Assembly: GCF_021917145.1 (NCBI RefSeq)
Contig: NC_061062.1
Location: forward strand, 4,803,847 to 4,867,846
Length of the DNA: 64,000 nucleotides
From: Hypomesus transpacificus
Lineage: Eukaryota > Chordata > Actinopteri > Osmeriformes > Osmeridae
Direction of reading: 5' to 3'
Within the stretch, counting starts at the first letter, position 1; every line of letters begins with the position of its first letter. Under the pieces are notes generated by a model. The model ran no database searches, had not been told where the DNA came from, and worked only from the letters and a program-made list of their open reading frames with translations. A program made the position numbers and the translations under genes. Of the stretch, positions 25,201 through 37,482 are shown in pieces.

Positions 25201-28200
25201 CCTCTAACTCATTTCTCCACACGAACCAACTATGACACATCATTGGTTCAGTTGTCCACATTTGTCGCCGTTCAGTGTCATGCCACTCCATGAATGCAAA
25301 CAACACCTGCAAAGCCCAGCAGCATCGTGGCCCAGTAGACCACAGGACCACCGCCTCTCCCAGTCCGGCCAGAACCAACCACAGAACCATTAACCTGGCA
25401 CAGGTAACTCCTGCTCCCATGGTTCTGTTGCAGGTGATGTCATCACTACTCGACCCATCCTGATGAATGATATCACTGTTTGCCAGGCTATCTGATGGAA
25501 GCCAATGTCCATTTCCTCTGTCATAATGACTGTGGGATTGTATTCTGTACATATACTTGGGGTGGACCATTTTCTAATAACCATTTTAAGCTACAAAGAA
25601 ACGTCAATGTCAGTCAGTCATTTGAAATCCTCCACTTGCTCGTTCAGGTGAAGGCAGGACAGATGCAGACACAGCACAGTGAGAAGATGTGGAGCGGTGG
25701 AACTCCCCAGACGGCTGGCGCTAACATTAGAGTGAGGGCAGAAACAAACGCTGATAACAGAGCACGGTAGGCTTACAACCTCACTTCCACTCACCCTCAG
25801 AGACCACAAGCCCTCACAGAATTGCCTCAAAACTGTGTCTGAATGGTTCAAGAACTCAGAATGTAGAATGGGTCCATGTAGAGTGGATGTATAAAACCTG
25901 AAGCTGACAAACAGACTTTTTTACAGTCTTTCTTGTTTGTAACGAAAATGTTCACTCACTGATCTAAGCAAACCTTGTTCCCCTGGTCTCTAAGATCTTC
26001 CGGCAGGTCTGTCATCAGACACGTCACACCAAAGCAGACGGAGCTTCCCACAGTTCCCGAGGAGGAGGTTGCTGTCGACTCAGAGTCCCTCTCTCCTAGA
26101 AACCCGCCGGCAATGACGCCGCCAGCTGTGTACCGTCATGAACACCTGGAAGACAGAACTGCAGTGAATCCACATCCCACCTCTCCGGAACGCCCCACAG
26201 TCACCTCGTTCAGAAGCGAGGGACTGGAAAGTAAGCACCCATGTGGGGAGTGGGGAGTCAGGTGGCTGAGCGGTTAGGGAATTGGGCTAGTAATCCGAAG
26301 GTTGCTGGTTCAATTCCCGGCTGTGCCAAATGACGTTGCGTCCTTGGGCAAGGCATTTCACCCTACTTGCCTCGGTGTAAATGTTATGTACAGTAGCTAA
26401 GACTTCATCCTAATCAGATGGGCATTCTTTAACTCAGTATTTTCAGCATTTGACTGCAGGTTAAAATTCCCCCTGAACCTTTGATCAAAATGTCTTCAAA
26501 ATGAATATGTTACAAAAAAATGATTCCATTATGAGTATATTGTGTAAGCATCTATTATTAGCAGCAAAGACATAGTCAGGTGTATGTAAAAGTGTTTCAT
26601 GCTTTTGTTATCCAGATGTGATATCCTTATGTCTCCAGCCATCGTCCCGTAGCATCAGTGTGTCCTTACAACCCCCTCCACAGATCACTTTCTGGGAGCT
26701 GCGACCCGGCCGGCCGCTGGCACCATGGACCCAGAAGAGGCCTCTCGCCTCCTGGCCGAGAAGAGACGAGAAGCGCGCCAGCGGAAACAGAGAGAGGAAG
26801 AGGAATGCATGAGGAGGGAGGAGATAGAGAGGTAGGTTGGGAGAGATATTCCCTTTTTTCAGCACCTGGATGGGAACAGAACAAGGCCGCTGAACACATC
26901 ATCACAGTGATTTCAAACAACATTTGAACCGAGCTTTCCCTTTGCTACGTCAGAAATACAGTGTTGATAAACGTTCTTGTCTTGCCGTATGTGAATGGGT
27001 CTCCTTTGTGTCGTCGCCCAGGCAAGGCAGGGAGGAGCTGGAGCGCCGGAGGGCGGAAGAGCAAGCGCGGCTGCAGGCCGAGGCCCAGCGGCTGGTGGAG
27101 GAGAGGAAGAGGAGGGAGGAAGAGGAGCAGAAACAAGCTGAGGCAGAGGAAGCGCGCAAAGCCATGGAGAAAGCTGCACTCCTCCAGAAACAGGTTTGGG
27201 AGGTACCATTTTGTGTGTGAATGACACGGAAATCTGGATTATTTCCAGTGGTCGTTGATGGAATTGACTGAATTCCGTAGGAGGCCTTCATTCCAGGTTG
27301 TGTTCGCCAGAAGTGTCTGTCGTGAAGGAAAGGAATACTGTGCCCACTGCCCACTATCCTGTGCCCACTGCCCAAACCCACTGCTTTGAGCCCTGTGCTT
27401 ACTGCCCTGTGTCAACCACCCTGAGCCCTGTGCCTGAACCCTGTGCCCACTGCCCTGTGCCCACTGCCCTGTGCCCACTGCCCAGTGCCCACTGCCCTGT
27501 GCCCACTGCCCTGTGCCCTGTGCCCTGTGCCCACTGTCCTGAGCCCTGTGCCCACTGCCCTGAGCCCTGTGTCCACTGCCCTGAGCCCTGTGCCCACTGC
27601 CCTGAGCCCTGTGTCCACTGCCCTGAGCCCTGTGCCCACTGCCCTGTGTCCTTCCAGAGAGAGGAGGAGCAGGCCCGCCAACAGCAGAGGGCCGAGCAGC
27701 TGAGGCTGGAAAGGGAGAAGGTCTTCCAGCAGGAGGAGGCGGAGCGACAGGCCAGGAAAAAGGTGAGGAAGAGCCCAGACGTGAAGCCTGGTGTGAACCG
27801 TGAGGTACAGCACTAGTAAAGCCCTCAAGTCGCTGACAGTGAGAGACAGTGAGATATGTTTCCTCTTTCAGCGACTGGACGAGATTATGAAAAGAACAAG
27901 AAGGCCCACTCCGTCTGACAGGGTACATTGCTCTTTCAGTGACAACAATTCGCCCACCGTAGGATATTATTAGAAATAAGATGTTTAATCTGAAAGAGAT
28001 CCAAACTTCCCCTTATCTAAAGTTTTTTTCCCTGTCTATACAGAAACCTGCACCGTCGGAGAACATGGTGAAGGAAGTTCAACCAAAGGAGAACACAGAG
28101 CCTGTGCTGAATGGCACCATAGAAGAAGTGATGAAGCTGCCGGTGGAGGACATGGTGCCCGTCGTGGCCTTCAAAGAGCGCAGGTCTCTGCGACCGCTGG

Positions 28201-28555
28201 GCGGCCTAGAGGAGATACAGACCCACCACCGAGCAGGTGAGAGGTGGCAGGTTACCAGGGAGTCAGATGGCTGAGCGGTTAGGGAATCGGGCTAGTAATC
28301 AGAAGGTTGTCGGTTCGATTCCCAGCCTTGCAAAATGACGTTGTGTCCTTGGGCAAGGCACTTCATCCTACTTGCCTCGGGGGGAATGTCCCTGTACTTA
28401 CTGCAAGTTGCTCTGGTTAAGAGCATCTGCTAAATGACTAAATGTATGTCACCACAAGCTTTTCGCTTGTTTTCTTTTTATGGTAGAACACTTCTGCAGA
28501 TACCTAATCAGAGGTTCTTTCTCTCTCTTTCCTGTTCCCCTCAGAGATCATCTGA
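22300..28555 (+). CDS. map7: MAP7 / ensconsin, microtubule-associated protein
   Basis: MAP7 binds microtubules and recruits and activates kinesin-1. Exons: 22300-22429, 23345-23437, 23728-23802, 23954-24117, 24524-24626, 24866-24982, 25276-25403, 25648-25766, 25995-26230, 26684-26831, 27022-27193, 27658-27762, 27872-27922, 28044-28236, 28545-28555; 1845 nt, 614 residues, exactly in frame. The N-terminal coiled coil (about 78-160; WLEREERARRYHEKQLEERR) is the microtubule-binding region. LPLSPWEKSLVSRLLTPT is a family motif. The C-terminal coiled coil (about 390-530; DPEEASRLLAEKRREARQ to RLDEIMKRTRRPT) is the kinesin-binding MAP7 domain. The protein ends AEII, like AEVI in human MAP7, which separates it from MAP7D1-3. 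It is shorter than human MAP7 (749). A second Met at 22321 has the better start context. The last exon has four copies (see the tandem repeat). Confidence 0.93.
26252..26398 (+). mobile_element. tRNA-derived SINE, copy 2 (3' truncated)
   Basis: Same tRNA-like head (TGGCTGAGCGGTTAGGG, B box GGTTCAATTCC) and central block as the copy at 10902. The LINE-like tail is lost after the central block. It sits in the map7 intron after the exon ending at 26230. Confidence 0.85.
27340..27650. repeat. minisatellite of TGCCCACTGCCCTG(AGCCCTG) units
   Basis: About 15 imperfect copies of a 13- to 21-base unit built from CCCACTGCC and CTGAGCCCTG fill the map7 intron before the exon at 27658. The last unit runs straight into the acceptor (CCCTGTGTCCTTCCAG), so the repeat supplies the pyrimidine tract. 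Translated in the exon's frame it would give Cys-Pro-rich repeats, but the upstream frame is closed, so it is not coding in the normal transcript. Confidence 0.9.
28258..28445 (+). mobile_element. tRNA-derived SINE, copy 3, at the duplication boundary
   Basis: A full copy: tRNA-like head (GATGGCTGAGCGGTTAGGG, B box GGTTCGATTCC), central block TGTCCTTGGGCAAGGCACTT, and tail ending GAGCATCTGCTAAATGACTAAATG. It lies in the last map7 intron. The 3.9-kb tandem repeat starts at 28435, inside its last bases. Confidence 0.9.
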
Positions 28556-29430
28556 CCAGCTGTCGGACGAGGTAAAACACAGACCGTTCCAGCTCTGCCC
28601 CCGAGGCCTCTTTCCTGCCCTGCACTTTTAGACAGCATGTGAAAACACAATCCTATAACTTTGGGGACTCCACCTTATTGGAGTTTTTCAGCCTAGGAAC
28701 ACACATCACTATCCAAATGTGGGCACATGCTTGGGTCATTTATGTGTAAAACAGATTTCTCTGTTTAGTGCAATGTCAAAGCCTGAACTAAAGATACTAC
28801 CTGTCTCATAGATGTAGGTTTAGATGCTGGTATGATGAATTGACTACAGTATGTTGGTAAACACAGTGCAGTATTGTGGAATAAGGAATTTCCTTCGTAA
28901 ACAGTTCATTACTCTCAAATGACAGTTTTACAATTTTTAATGGTTTTAGCCATGAGCTCAAGCTTAATCCTGATATTTCTTGACTATGCTGCTATTCAAG
29001 CACTTTCCTTGCAGTTATATGTTGGTTTTGGGTAGTTGTAACTGTGTTCGCTTTTTCAACAGTGTAGCTTAAAGTGGATGGAGCCCACACTGTTCTTCCA
29101 TCTATATTGATGAAGTACAATCAAATTTTTCAAAACTGCTACCGAACTTTGTTTTCGCACATTTCCATGTATTTTCTGTTGGTATAGAATACAATATTCA
29201 CTTGGAAGGTAACCATACACTGTTGTGCATTAATTTCAATTAATACTTCCCAAACAGTTAAGATTAGAATCCATTTATTTAAAACTCCTACAGAGTACAA
29301 TAACATATTGGCACACTTAGTCTAGCCTAACTACTGCTTGTGTCCTTTCTCTCCACCTCCCTAGGTACTATATAATGTCTCTGTCAAAGTTGTAAAAACC
29401 TTTCAATCTCTGAACCTGTATAAAACTTGA

Positions 29431-29436
29431 AATAAA
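29431..29436 (+). terminator. map7: map7 poly(A) signal
   Basis: AATAAA about 875 bases after the map7 stop in repeat copy 1. A minus-strand AATAAA (TTTATT at 29274-29279; 41037-41042 in copy 4) serves the armadillo transcripts, so the two convergent 3'UTRs would overlap by about 150-200 bases. Confidence 0.6.
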
Positions 29437-29640
29437 AACACATGCAGTTTTCAATCTTTTCTTTCTTGTTGAGATGTGTATATAAAAATATGGTTAAAAA
29501 AAAACATTTTGTAACATTCCAACATTAACATTGTAGCATGTAACATTACCAAAGTTGCAAACATGAATCATGGCATCAGTAAAAACAAAAGGAAGTATAC
29601 AAGTTTACAAAAAATCTACACAACAGTACACATCCAGGTC

Positions 29641-31826
29641 CTAGTCTCTGTCTAACGGCAGGGGAGACTCAGGGGAGGAGAGCGGGGGAGGCTGCTGGAT
29701 CCTCTGCAGAAGAGTTCTGGTTTGTTCCGTCTGCAGGTGAACCTCCATCAGCTGCTCCTCCAGATGAGCAGCAGCCACAAAGCCTCCATCTACATCCACC
29801 AGGAACACCACACAACACCCTGCATCAACACTGGGCAAACAGGCACCACAGAACACCCTGGGCAAACAGGCACCACAGAACACCCTGGGCAAACAGGCAG
29901 CACACAACACCCTGCATCAGCACTGGGCAAACAGGCAGCACACAACACCCTGGGCAAACAGGCAGCACAGAGCTTGCTGTGATTCCTGCTAGTAACTACG
30001 TTATGTACTGTGGTCGTCTCATAGAAACTAAGATGGGCCAGGGATGTTTTAAATAACATGTTAGGTTTATAAAGCGTGGGCTTGAACTATGCATACAAAC
30101 CTTTCTTAAGACTGCACAAAGTGACGATGCCGAGTTGCTGGAATCTAACTTCCTGTTTTTTGAGGAAGGCCAGCACATATGCAGAGATGGCGGGATAGTG
30201 AGGACGCAGCAAATCGACGATATCACCTAAAATCATCGCATGACAGAAAAAGCTTACATAGGGTTATGTGTTTAATTGAATATGTGGAATGAATCTTGTG
30301 AGGCATATTGTTTTACCGTTTGTACTTTTGTTGTAGTTGTTCCTCCAAAATATCGGCTAAATATGCCAGCACGAGGAGATAAACCATTTGTACTTCAAAA
30401 CATTTATACTATGTCTATCATGGATGACAGTCAATTTAGCAAATCACCATTTAGTTGTAGTTTGCTGACGATGGAGGCGGAATAATATGACAACTCTTGA
30501 TTTTCCATCTCTCCGGACAGTGTCACAAGTCTCAACACGTGGTCAGGGTTCATTTTTGTGGCCAGACGAGACTGAAGCACTTCTGAAAACACGAAGACTC
30601 CTGAGTGTGACTCCAGTCATTTATGGTTATCGACTCCTCAGAGCAACAGAAGACGTTCATCGAACGCAGACTCACCCCGGCTCGTCAGATGATGTAAACA
30701 AAGTGTGACACATGCCAAGTCCTCTTGAGTTGCCACGCTGGAAACTAGGACCCGGAGTAGTCCCGTTAGACACTCACTCTCCATCAGCCCCTGTAGAGCC
30801 ATGGTGGATTTCAATGACACCTCATTACTGTGTGTACATTTTCATAGTTCTATATATTTTACGTTTTGAAATGTGTTTCAAAATATGACTTGATGATCAC
30901 AGAAGGTTCTGTGTACATGTGAAGAGTGCTGAGCAGGGCTGGTCTAACCTGTACACCGTGTCTGGTCGTACACAGGTTGGTGACAACAGCAGCGCTGTGT
31001 CTGATGACGATGGAGCTGGACCCATGGCTGACCAGCAGGTGACCTATGACCTCCAGCAGGCCATCATCTACCAGGTTCTCCTGGAACACAAAGTCAAGAC
31101 AGGGCCTTGAGCTGGGGGCACTACATGATGACTTAAGAGGACTTTGCTGAGATGTCTATGATAACGCATTGAGGAGTCTTTGTAGAGGGTGAGGGGTTAT
31201 GTTCTGTGGGCACCATCTTTTCATGGGGCCTAAACCTCCTGACAACAATCCCCCTGATGGGAGGGGTTTCACAAGATGAGCAGTCTAACGTTGTTGGGCG
31301 GGTGTGTAGTCATTTCAGAGAGCAGAGTGATGGCAGGCTCAGTCACGGGGAGAGCAAACGAGCTCAGCAGGGCTCTGAGTGACGTCACAACACCCAGCTC
31401 CAGCAGGTGCTTCTGGACCTCAACTGTGTACAGAGAAACCAAACCTGGAATATCATGCCATGTCACTTATTTAATATCACAGATTAAGATCGTAATTTAA
31501 GTTACCAAGTTAAATCATGATATGATTGCATGATATTGATTGTGCTTTACCATTTCCTGAAAGGATTTTGAGGCACTTCCAAGCTTGTGACGAGTTCTGG
31601 AAATGAGATGAATTCCTTTTTTATTTGGATGTACAGTCGGAGTGTGATCTGAAACAGGTCTCTTCTCTGCAGGTGAGATGTTTTAGGTGAGATGTTTTAC
31701 CTTCTGCACAGAAGAGGAGGTGAGCATCAAGAGTGACTTCAGCAGGAACTGGTCTCCGATGCCCAGCATTTTCGGATGATGCTCCTGGACTAAGGCGATG
31801 TTGCTTAAAGCAGAGCAGCTGTTGAA
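29641..31826 (-). pseudogene. orphan 3' half of the armadillo gene, copy 1
   Basis: Seven exons with intact splice sites and frame: 31826-31701, 31596-31551, 31423-31290, 31080-30949, 30820-30676, 30226-30101, 29789-29641 (stop). There is no promoter or 5' half. The first four exons form a block of 438 nt that starts and ends in phase 0. It could only be expressed by read-through from upstream copies. Nothing in it is broken, so it is an orphan rather than a decayed gene. Confidence 0.85.
29810..29970. repeat. 29-bp minisatellite with copy-specific variants
   Basis: Units of the type CACCCTGGGCAAACAGGCA plus CCACAGAA or GCACACAA, with two longer units containing GCATCA. It lies just before the last armadillo exon. 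Equivalents are at about 33731, 37652 and 41573. The third unit reads one way in copies 1 and 3 and another in copies 2 and 4. Confidence 0.88.
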
Positions 31827-31924
31827 CTGAAATGTACAATGATTCATCAGAAAAAGTCCACAAAGAAATGTACAATACGCATTTACTGTACAAGTCACTT
31901 CAAACCTAACACTTGAGACATCTT

Positions 31925-32180
31925 TTTATTTTTAGGTTAGATTGTTAATTAGGGCTACTTATATTTTATTTTGTATTTTATATTATTTTTTATTCCCCTT
32001 AGTATTAGCTAGACCTCCCTTAGTATTAGCTAGACTTTGCTCCTTTTGTATAGTTAGTCCACATATTTAAGTTCCTATATTCCTATATGTTTAATGTATG
32101 CACCTCCCTGCCAAAGTAAATTCCTTGTTTGTGCAAACATTCATGGCAAATAAAATCCCTTCTGATTCTTCTGATTCTAT
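31925..32180 (+). mobile_element. 3' end of a LINE-like element (present in all four copies)
   Basis: An A/T-rich stretch leads to AATTCCTTGTTTGTGCAAAC, GGCAAATAAAATCCC and a short TTCTGATTC microsatellite end. Tails of this shape are typical of teleost non-LTR elements such as Rex1/Babar. The family is an inference from the tail alone. Equivalents begin at about 35846, 39767 and 43674. Confidence 0.5.
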
Positions 32181-32198
32181 TTAAATAAATGTAACATA

Positions 32199-32312
32199 TT
32201 AATTCAGCAGACCCTTGCACTGAAGTGACAAACTTCAATGGATTTAAACCTGGGACCTCCTGATCTGCAAGCAAATGGGTGTAACTACCCCTGAGCAACT
32301 CCTATCCCCATA
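32199..32312 (-). mobile_element. tRNA-like SINE fragment (present in all four copies)
   Basis: On the minus strand GTTGCTCAGGGGTAG (A box) is followed by CCCAGGTTTAAATCC (B box) and GGGTCTGCTGAATTAA. It is a different family from the SINE at 28258. Equivalents lie 3921 bases apart in copies 2 and 3 and at about 43950-44064 in copy 4. Confidence 0.65.
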
Positions 32313-32461
32313 AATACAGTGGAAACCTAATTCCACCACACAGACTCGTGTTGACTAAATGTATGTCACCACAAGCTTTTCGCTTGTTTTCTTTTTATGG
32401 TAGAACACTTCTGCAGATACCTAATCAGAGGTTCTTTCTCTCTCTTTCCTGTTCCCCTCAG

Positions 32462-32472
32462 AGATCATCTGA
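32462..32472 (+). pseudogene. spare map7 terminal exon, copy 2
   Basis: The acceptor (TTCCCCTCAG), the coding bases for the last codons and stop (giving AEII) and the whole 3'UTR are kept. The map7 donor at 28237 could splice here, with no change in protein. Confidence 0.8.
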
Positions 32473-33561
32473 CCAGCTGTCGGACGAGGTAAAACACAGA
32501 CCGTTCCAGCTCTGCCCCCGAGGCCTCTTTCCTGCCCTGCACTTTTAGACAGCATGTGAAAACACAATCCTATAACTTTGGGGACTCCACCTTATTGGAG
32601 TTTTTCAGCCTAGGAACACACATCACTATCCAAATGTGGGCACATGCTTGGGTCATTTATGTGTAAAACAGATTTCTCTGTTTAGTGCAATGTCAAAGCC
32701 TGAACTAAAGATACTACCTGTCTCATAGATGTAGGTTTAGATGCTGGTATGATGAATTGACTACAGTATGTTGGTAAACACAGTGCAGTATTGTGGAATA
32801 AGGAATTTCCTTCGTAAACAGTTCATTACTCTCAAATGACAGTTTTACAATTTTGAATGGTTTTAGTTAGCCATGAGCTCAAGCTTAATCCTGATATTTC
32901 TTGACTATGCTGCTATTCAAGCACTTTCCTTGCAGTTATATGTTGGTTTTGGGTAGTTGTAACTGTGTTCGCTTTTTCAACAGTGTAGCTTAAAGTGGAT
33001 GGAGCCCACACTGTTCTTCCATCTATATTGATGAAGTACAATCAAATTTTTCAAAACTGCTACCGAACTTTGTTTTCGCACATTTCCATGTATTTTCTGT
33101 TGGTATAGAATACAATATTCACTTGGAAGGTAACCATACACTGTTGTGCATTAATTTCAATTAATACTTCCCAAACAGTTAAGATTAGAATCCATTTATT
33201 TAAAACTCCTACAGAGTACAATAACATATTGGCACACTTAGTCTAGCCTAACTACTGCTTGTGTCCTTTCTCTCCACCTCCCTAGGTACTATATAATGTC
33301 TCTGTCAAAGTTGTAAAAACCTTTCAATCTCTGAACCTGTATAAAACTTGAAATAAAAACACATGCAGTTTTCAATCTTTTCTTTCTTGTTGAGATGTGT
33401 ATATAAAAATATGGTTAAAAAAAAACATTTTGTAACATTCCAACATTAACATTGTAGCATGTAACATTACCAAAGTTGCAAACATGAATCATGGCATCAG
33501 TAAAAACAAAAGGAAGTATACAAGTTTACAAAAAATCTACACAACAGTACACATCCAGGTC

Positions 33562-35747
33562 CTAGTCTCTGTCTAACGGCAGGGGAGACTCAGGGGAGGA
33601 GAGCGGGGGAGGCTGCTGGATCCTCTGCAGAAGAGTTCTGGTTTGTTCCGTCTGCAGGTGAACCTCCATCAGCTGCTCCTCCAGATGAGCAGCAGCCACA
33701 AAGCCTCCATCTACATCCACCAGGAACACCACACAACACCCTGCATCAACACTGGGCAAACAGGCACCACAGAACACCCTGGGCAAACAGGCACCACAGA
33801 ACACCCTGGGCAAACAGGCACCACAGAACACCCTGCATCAGCACTGGGCAAACAGGCAGCACACAACACCCTGGGCAAACAGGCAGCACAGAGCTTGCTG
33901 TGATTCCTGCTAGTAACTACGTTATGTACTGTGGTCGTCTCATAGAAACTAAGATGGGCCAGGGATGTTTTAAATAACATGTTAGGTTTATAAAGCGTGG
34001 GCTTGAACTATGCATACAAACCTTTCTTAAGACTGCACAAAGTGACGATGCCGAGTTGCTGGAATCTAACTTCCTGTTTTTTGAGGAAGGCCAGCACATA
34101 TGCAGAGATGGCGGGATAGTGAGGACGCAGCAAATCGACGATATCACCTAAAATCATCGCATGACAGAAAAAGCTTACATAGGGTTATGTGTTTAATTGA
34201 ATATGTGGAATGAATCTTGTGAGGCATATTGTTTTACCGTTTGTACTTTTGTTGTAGTTGTTCCTCCAAAATATCGGCTAAATATGCCAGCACGAGGAGA
34301 TAAACCATTTGTACTTCAAAACATTTATACTATGTCTATCATGGATGACAGTCAATTTAGCAAATCACCATTTAGTTGTAGTTTGCTGACGATGGAGGCG
34401 GAATAATATGACAACTCTTGATTTTCCATCTCTCCGGACAGTGTCACAAGTCTCAACACGTGGTCAGGGTTCATTTTTGTGGCCAGACGAGACTGAAGCA
34501 CTTCTGAAAACACGAAGACTCCTGAGTGTGACTCCAGTCATTTATGGTTATCGACTCCTCAGAGCAACAGAAGACGTTCATCGAACGCAGACTCACCCCG
34601 GCTCGTCAGATGATGTAAACAAAGTGTGACACATGCCAAGTCCTCTTGAGTTGCCACGCTGGAAACTAGGACCCGGAGTAGTCCCGTTAGACACTCACTC
34701 TCCATCAGCCCCTGTAGAGCCATGGTGGATTTCAATGACACCTCATTACTGTGTGTACATTTTCATAGTTCTATATATTTTACGTTTTGAAATGTGTTTC
34801 AAAATATGACTTGATGATCACAGAAGGTTCTGTGTACATGTGAAGAGTGCTGAGCAGGGCTGGTCTAACCTGTACACCGTGTCTGGTCGTACACAGGTTG
34901 GTGACAACAGCAGCGCTGTGTCTGATGACGATGGAGCTGGACCCATGGCTGACCAGCAGGTGACCTATGACCTCCAGCAGGCCATCATCTACCAGGTTCT
35001 CCTGGAACACAAAGTCAAGACAGGGCCTTGAGCTGGGGGCACTACATGATGACTTAAGAGGACTTTGCTGAGATGTCTATGATAACGCATTGAGGAGTCT
35101 TTGTAGAGGGTGAGGGGTTATGTTCTGTGGGCACCATCTTTTCATGGGGCCTAAACCTCCTGACAACAATCCCCCTGATGGGAGGGGTTTCACAAGATGA
35201 GCAGTCTAACGTTGTTGGGCGGGTGTGTAGTCATTTCAGAGAGCAGAGTGATGGCAGGCTCAGTCACGGGGAGAGCAAACGAGCTCAGCAGGGCTCTGAG
35301 TGACGTCACAACACCCAGCTCCAGCAGGTGCTTCTGGACCTCAACTGTGTACAGAGAAACCAAACCTGGAATATCATGCCATGTCACTTATTTAATATCA
35401 CAGATTAAGATCGTAATTTAAGTTACCAAGTTAAATCATGATATGATTGCATGATATTGATTGTGCTTTACCATTTCCTGAAAGGATTTTGAGGCACTTC
35501 CAAGCTTGTGACGAGTTCTGGAAATGAGATGAATTCCTTTTTTATTTGGATGTACAGTCGGAGTGTGATCTGAAACAGGTCTCTTCTCTGCAGGTGAGAT
35601 GTTTTAGGTGAGATGTTTTACCTTCTGCACAGAAGAGGAGGTGAGCATCAAGAGTGACTTCAGCAGGAACTGGTCTCCGATGCCCAGCATTTTCGGATGA
35701 TGCTCCTGGACTAAGGCGATGTTGCTTAAAGCAGAGCAGCTGTTGAA
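33562..35747 (-). pseudogene. orphan 3' half of the armadillo gene, copy 2
   Basis: The same seven exons as copy 1 shifted by 3921 bases, with open frames and splice sites kept. No 5' exons precede it; upstream in transcript sense lies copy 3. Confidence 0.85.
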
Positions 35748-36382
35748 CTGAAATGTACAATGATTCATCAGAAAAAGTCCACAAAGAAATGTACAATACG
35801 CATTTACTGTACAAGTCACTTCAAACCTAACACTTGAGACATCTTTTTATTTTTAGGTTAGATTGTTAATTAGGGCTACTTATATTTTATTTTGTATTTT
35901 ATATTATTTTTTATTCCCCTTAGTATTAGCTAGACCTCCCTTAGTATTAGCTAGACTTTGCTCCTTTTGTATAGTTAGTCCACATATTTAAGTTCCTATA
36001 TTCCTATATGTTTAATGTATGCACCTCCCTGCCAAAGTAAATTCCTTGTTTGTGCAAACATTCATGGCAAATAAAATCCCTTCTGATTCTTCTGATTCTA
36101 TTTAAATAAATGTAACATATTAATTCAGCAGACCCTTGCACTGAAGTGACAAACTTCAATGGATTTAAACCTGGGACCTCCTGATCTGCAAGCAAATGGG
36201 TGTAACTACCCCTGAGCAACTCCTATCCCCATAAATACAGTGGAAACCTAATTCCACCACACAGACTCGTGTTGACTAAATGTATGTCACCACAAGCTTT
36301 TCGCTTGTTTTCTTTTTATGGTAGAACACTTCTGCAGATACCTAATCAGAGGTTCTTTCTCTCTCTTTCCTGTTCCCCTCAG

Positions 36383-36393
36383 AGATCATCTGA
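36383..36393 (+). pseudogene. spare map7 terminal exon, copy 3
   Basis: Same as the one at 32462, 3921 bases further on, acceptor and stop intact. Confidence 0.8.
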
Positions 36394-37482
36394 CCAGCTG
36401 TCGGACGAGGTAAAACACAGACCGTTCCAGCTCTGCCCCCGAGGCCTCTTTCCTGCCCTGCACTTTTAGACAGCATGTGAAAACACAATCCTATAACTTT
36501 GGGGACTCCACCTTATTGGAGTTTTTCAGCCTAGGAACACACATCACTATCCAAATGTGGGCACATGCTTGGGTCATTTATGTGTAAAACAGATTTCTCT
36601 GTTTAGTGCAATGTCAAAGCCTGAACTAAAGATACTACCTGTCTCATAGATGTAGGTTTAGATGCTGGTATGATGAATTGACTACAGTATGTTGGTAAAC
36701 ACAGTGCAGTATTGTGGAATAAGGAATTTCCTTCGTAAACAGTTCATTACTCTCAAATGACAGTTTTACAATTTTGAATGGTTTTAGTTAGCCATGAGCT
36801 CAAGCTTAATCCTGATATTTCTTGACTATGCTGCTATTCAAGCACTTTCCTTGCAGTTATATGTTGGTTTTGGGTAGTTGTAACTGTGTTCGCTTTTTCA
36901 ACAGTGTAGCTTAAAGTGGATGGAGCCCACACTGTTCTTCCATCTATATTGATGAAGTACAATCAAATTTTTCAAAACTGCTACCGAACTTTGTTTTCGC
37001 ACATTTCCATGTATTTTCTGTTGGTATAGAATACAATATTCACTTGGAAGGTAACCATACACTGTTGTGCATTAATTTCAATTAATACTTCCCAAACAGT
37101 TAAGATTAGAATCCATTTATTTAAAACTCCTACAGAGTACAATAACATATTGGCACACTTAGTCTAGCCTAACTACTGCTTGTGTCCTTTCTCTCCACCT
37201 CCCTAGGTACTATATAATGTCTCTGTCAAAGTTGTAAAAACCTTTCAATCTCTGAACCTGTATAAAACTTGAAATAAAAACACATGCAGTTTTCAATCTT
37301 TTCTTTCTTGTTGAGATGTGTATATAAAAATATGGTTAAAAAAAAACATTTTGTAACATTCCAACATTAACATTGTAGCATGTAACATTACCAAAGTTGC
37401 AAACATGAATCATGGCATCAGTAAAAACAAAAGGAAGTATACAAGTTTACAAAAAATCTACACAACAGTACACATCCAGGTC

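Larger units (their letters stand above)
28435..32345. repeat. 3.9-kb tandem repeat, copy 1
   Basis: The first of four direct copies. It holds the map7 last exon and 3'UTR (plus) and seven 3' exons of the armadillo gene (minus). Differences from the others: it lacks GTTA near 28934 and it is preceded by the SINE rather than by the TCGTGT junction. In the 29-bp minisatellite it matches copy 3. Confidence 0.97.
32352..36266. repeat. 3.9-kb tandem repeat, copy 2
   Basis: Offset of 3921 bases from copy 1 over most of its length and of 3921 from copy 3. It starts after the six-base junction TCGTGT (32346-32351). It matches copy 4, not its neighbours, in the minisatellite near 33831. Confidence 0.97.

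Noticed and set aside
27239-27928. Cys/Pro-rich and Gly/His-rich repeat frames (172 and 229 codons)
   Set aside because: They come from the map7 intron minisatellite; the frame from the exon before it stops early.
28258-28330. tRNA gene
   Set aside because: The A and B boxes belong to a SINE head; the acceptor stem is not paired and the SINE body follows.
22300-28555. MAP7D1, MAP7D2 or MAP7D3
   Set aside because: The AEII end and the short size fit MAP7 better, as does synteny with AHI1.
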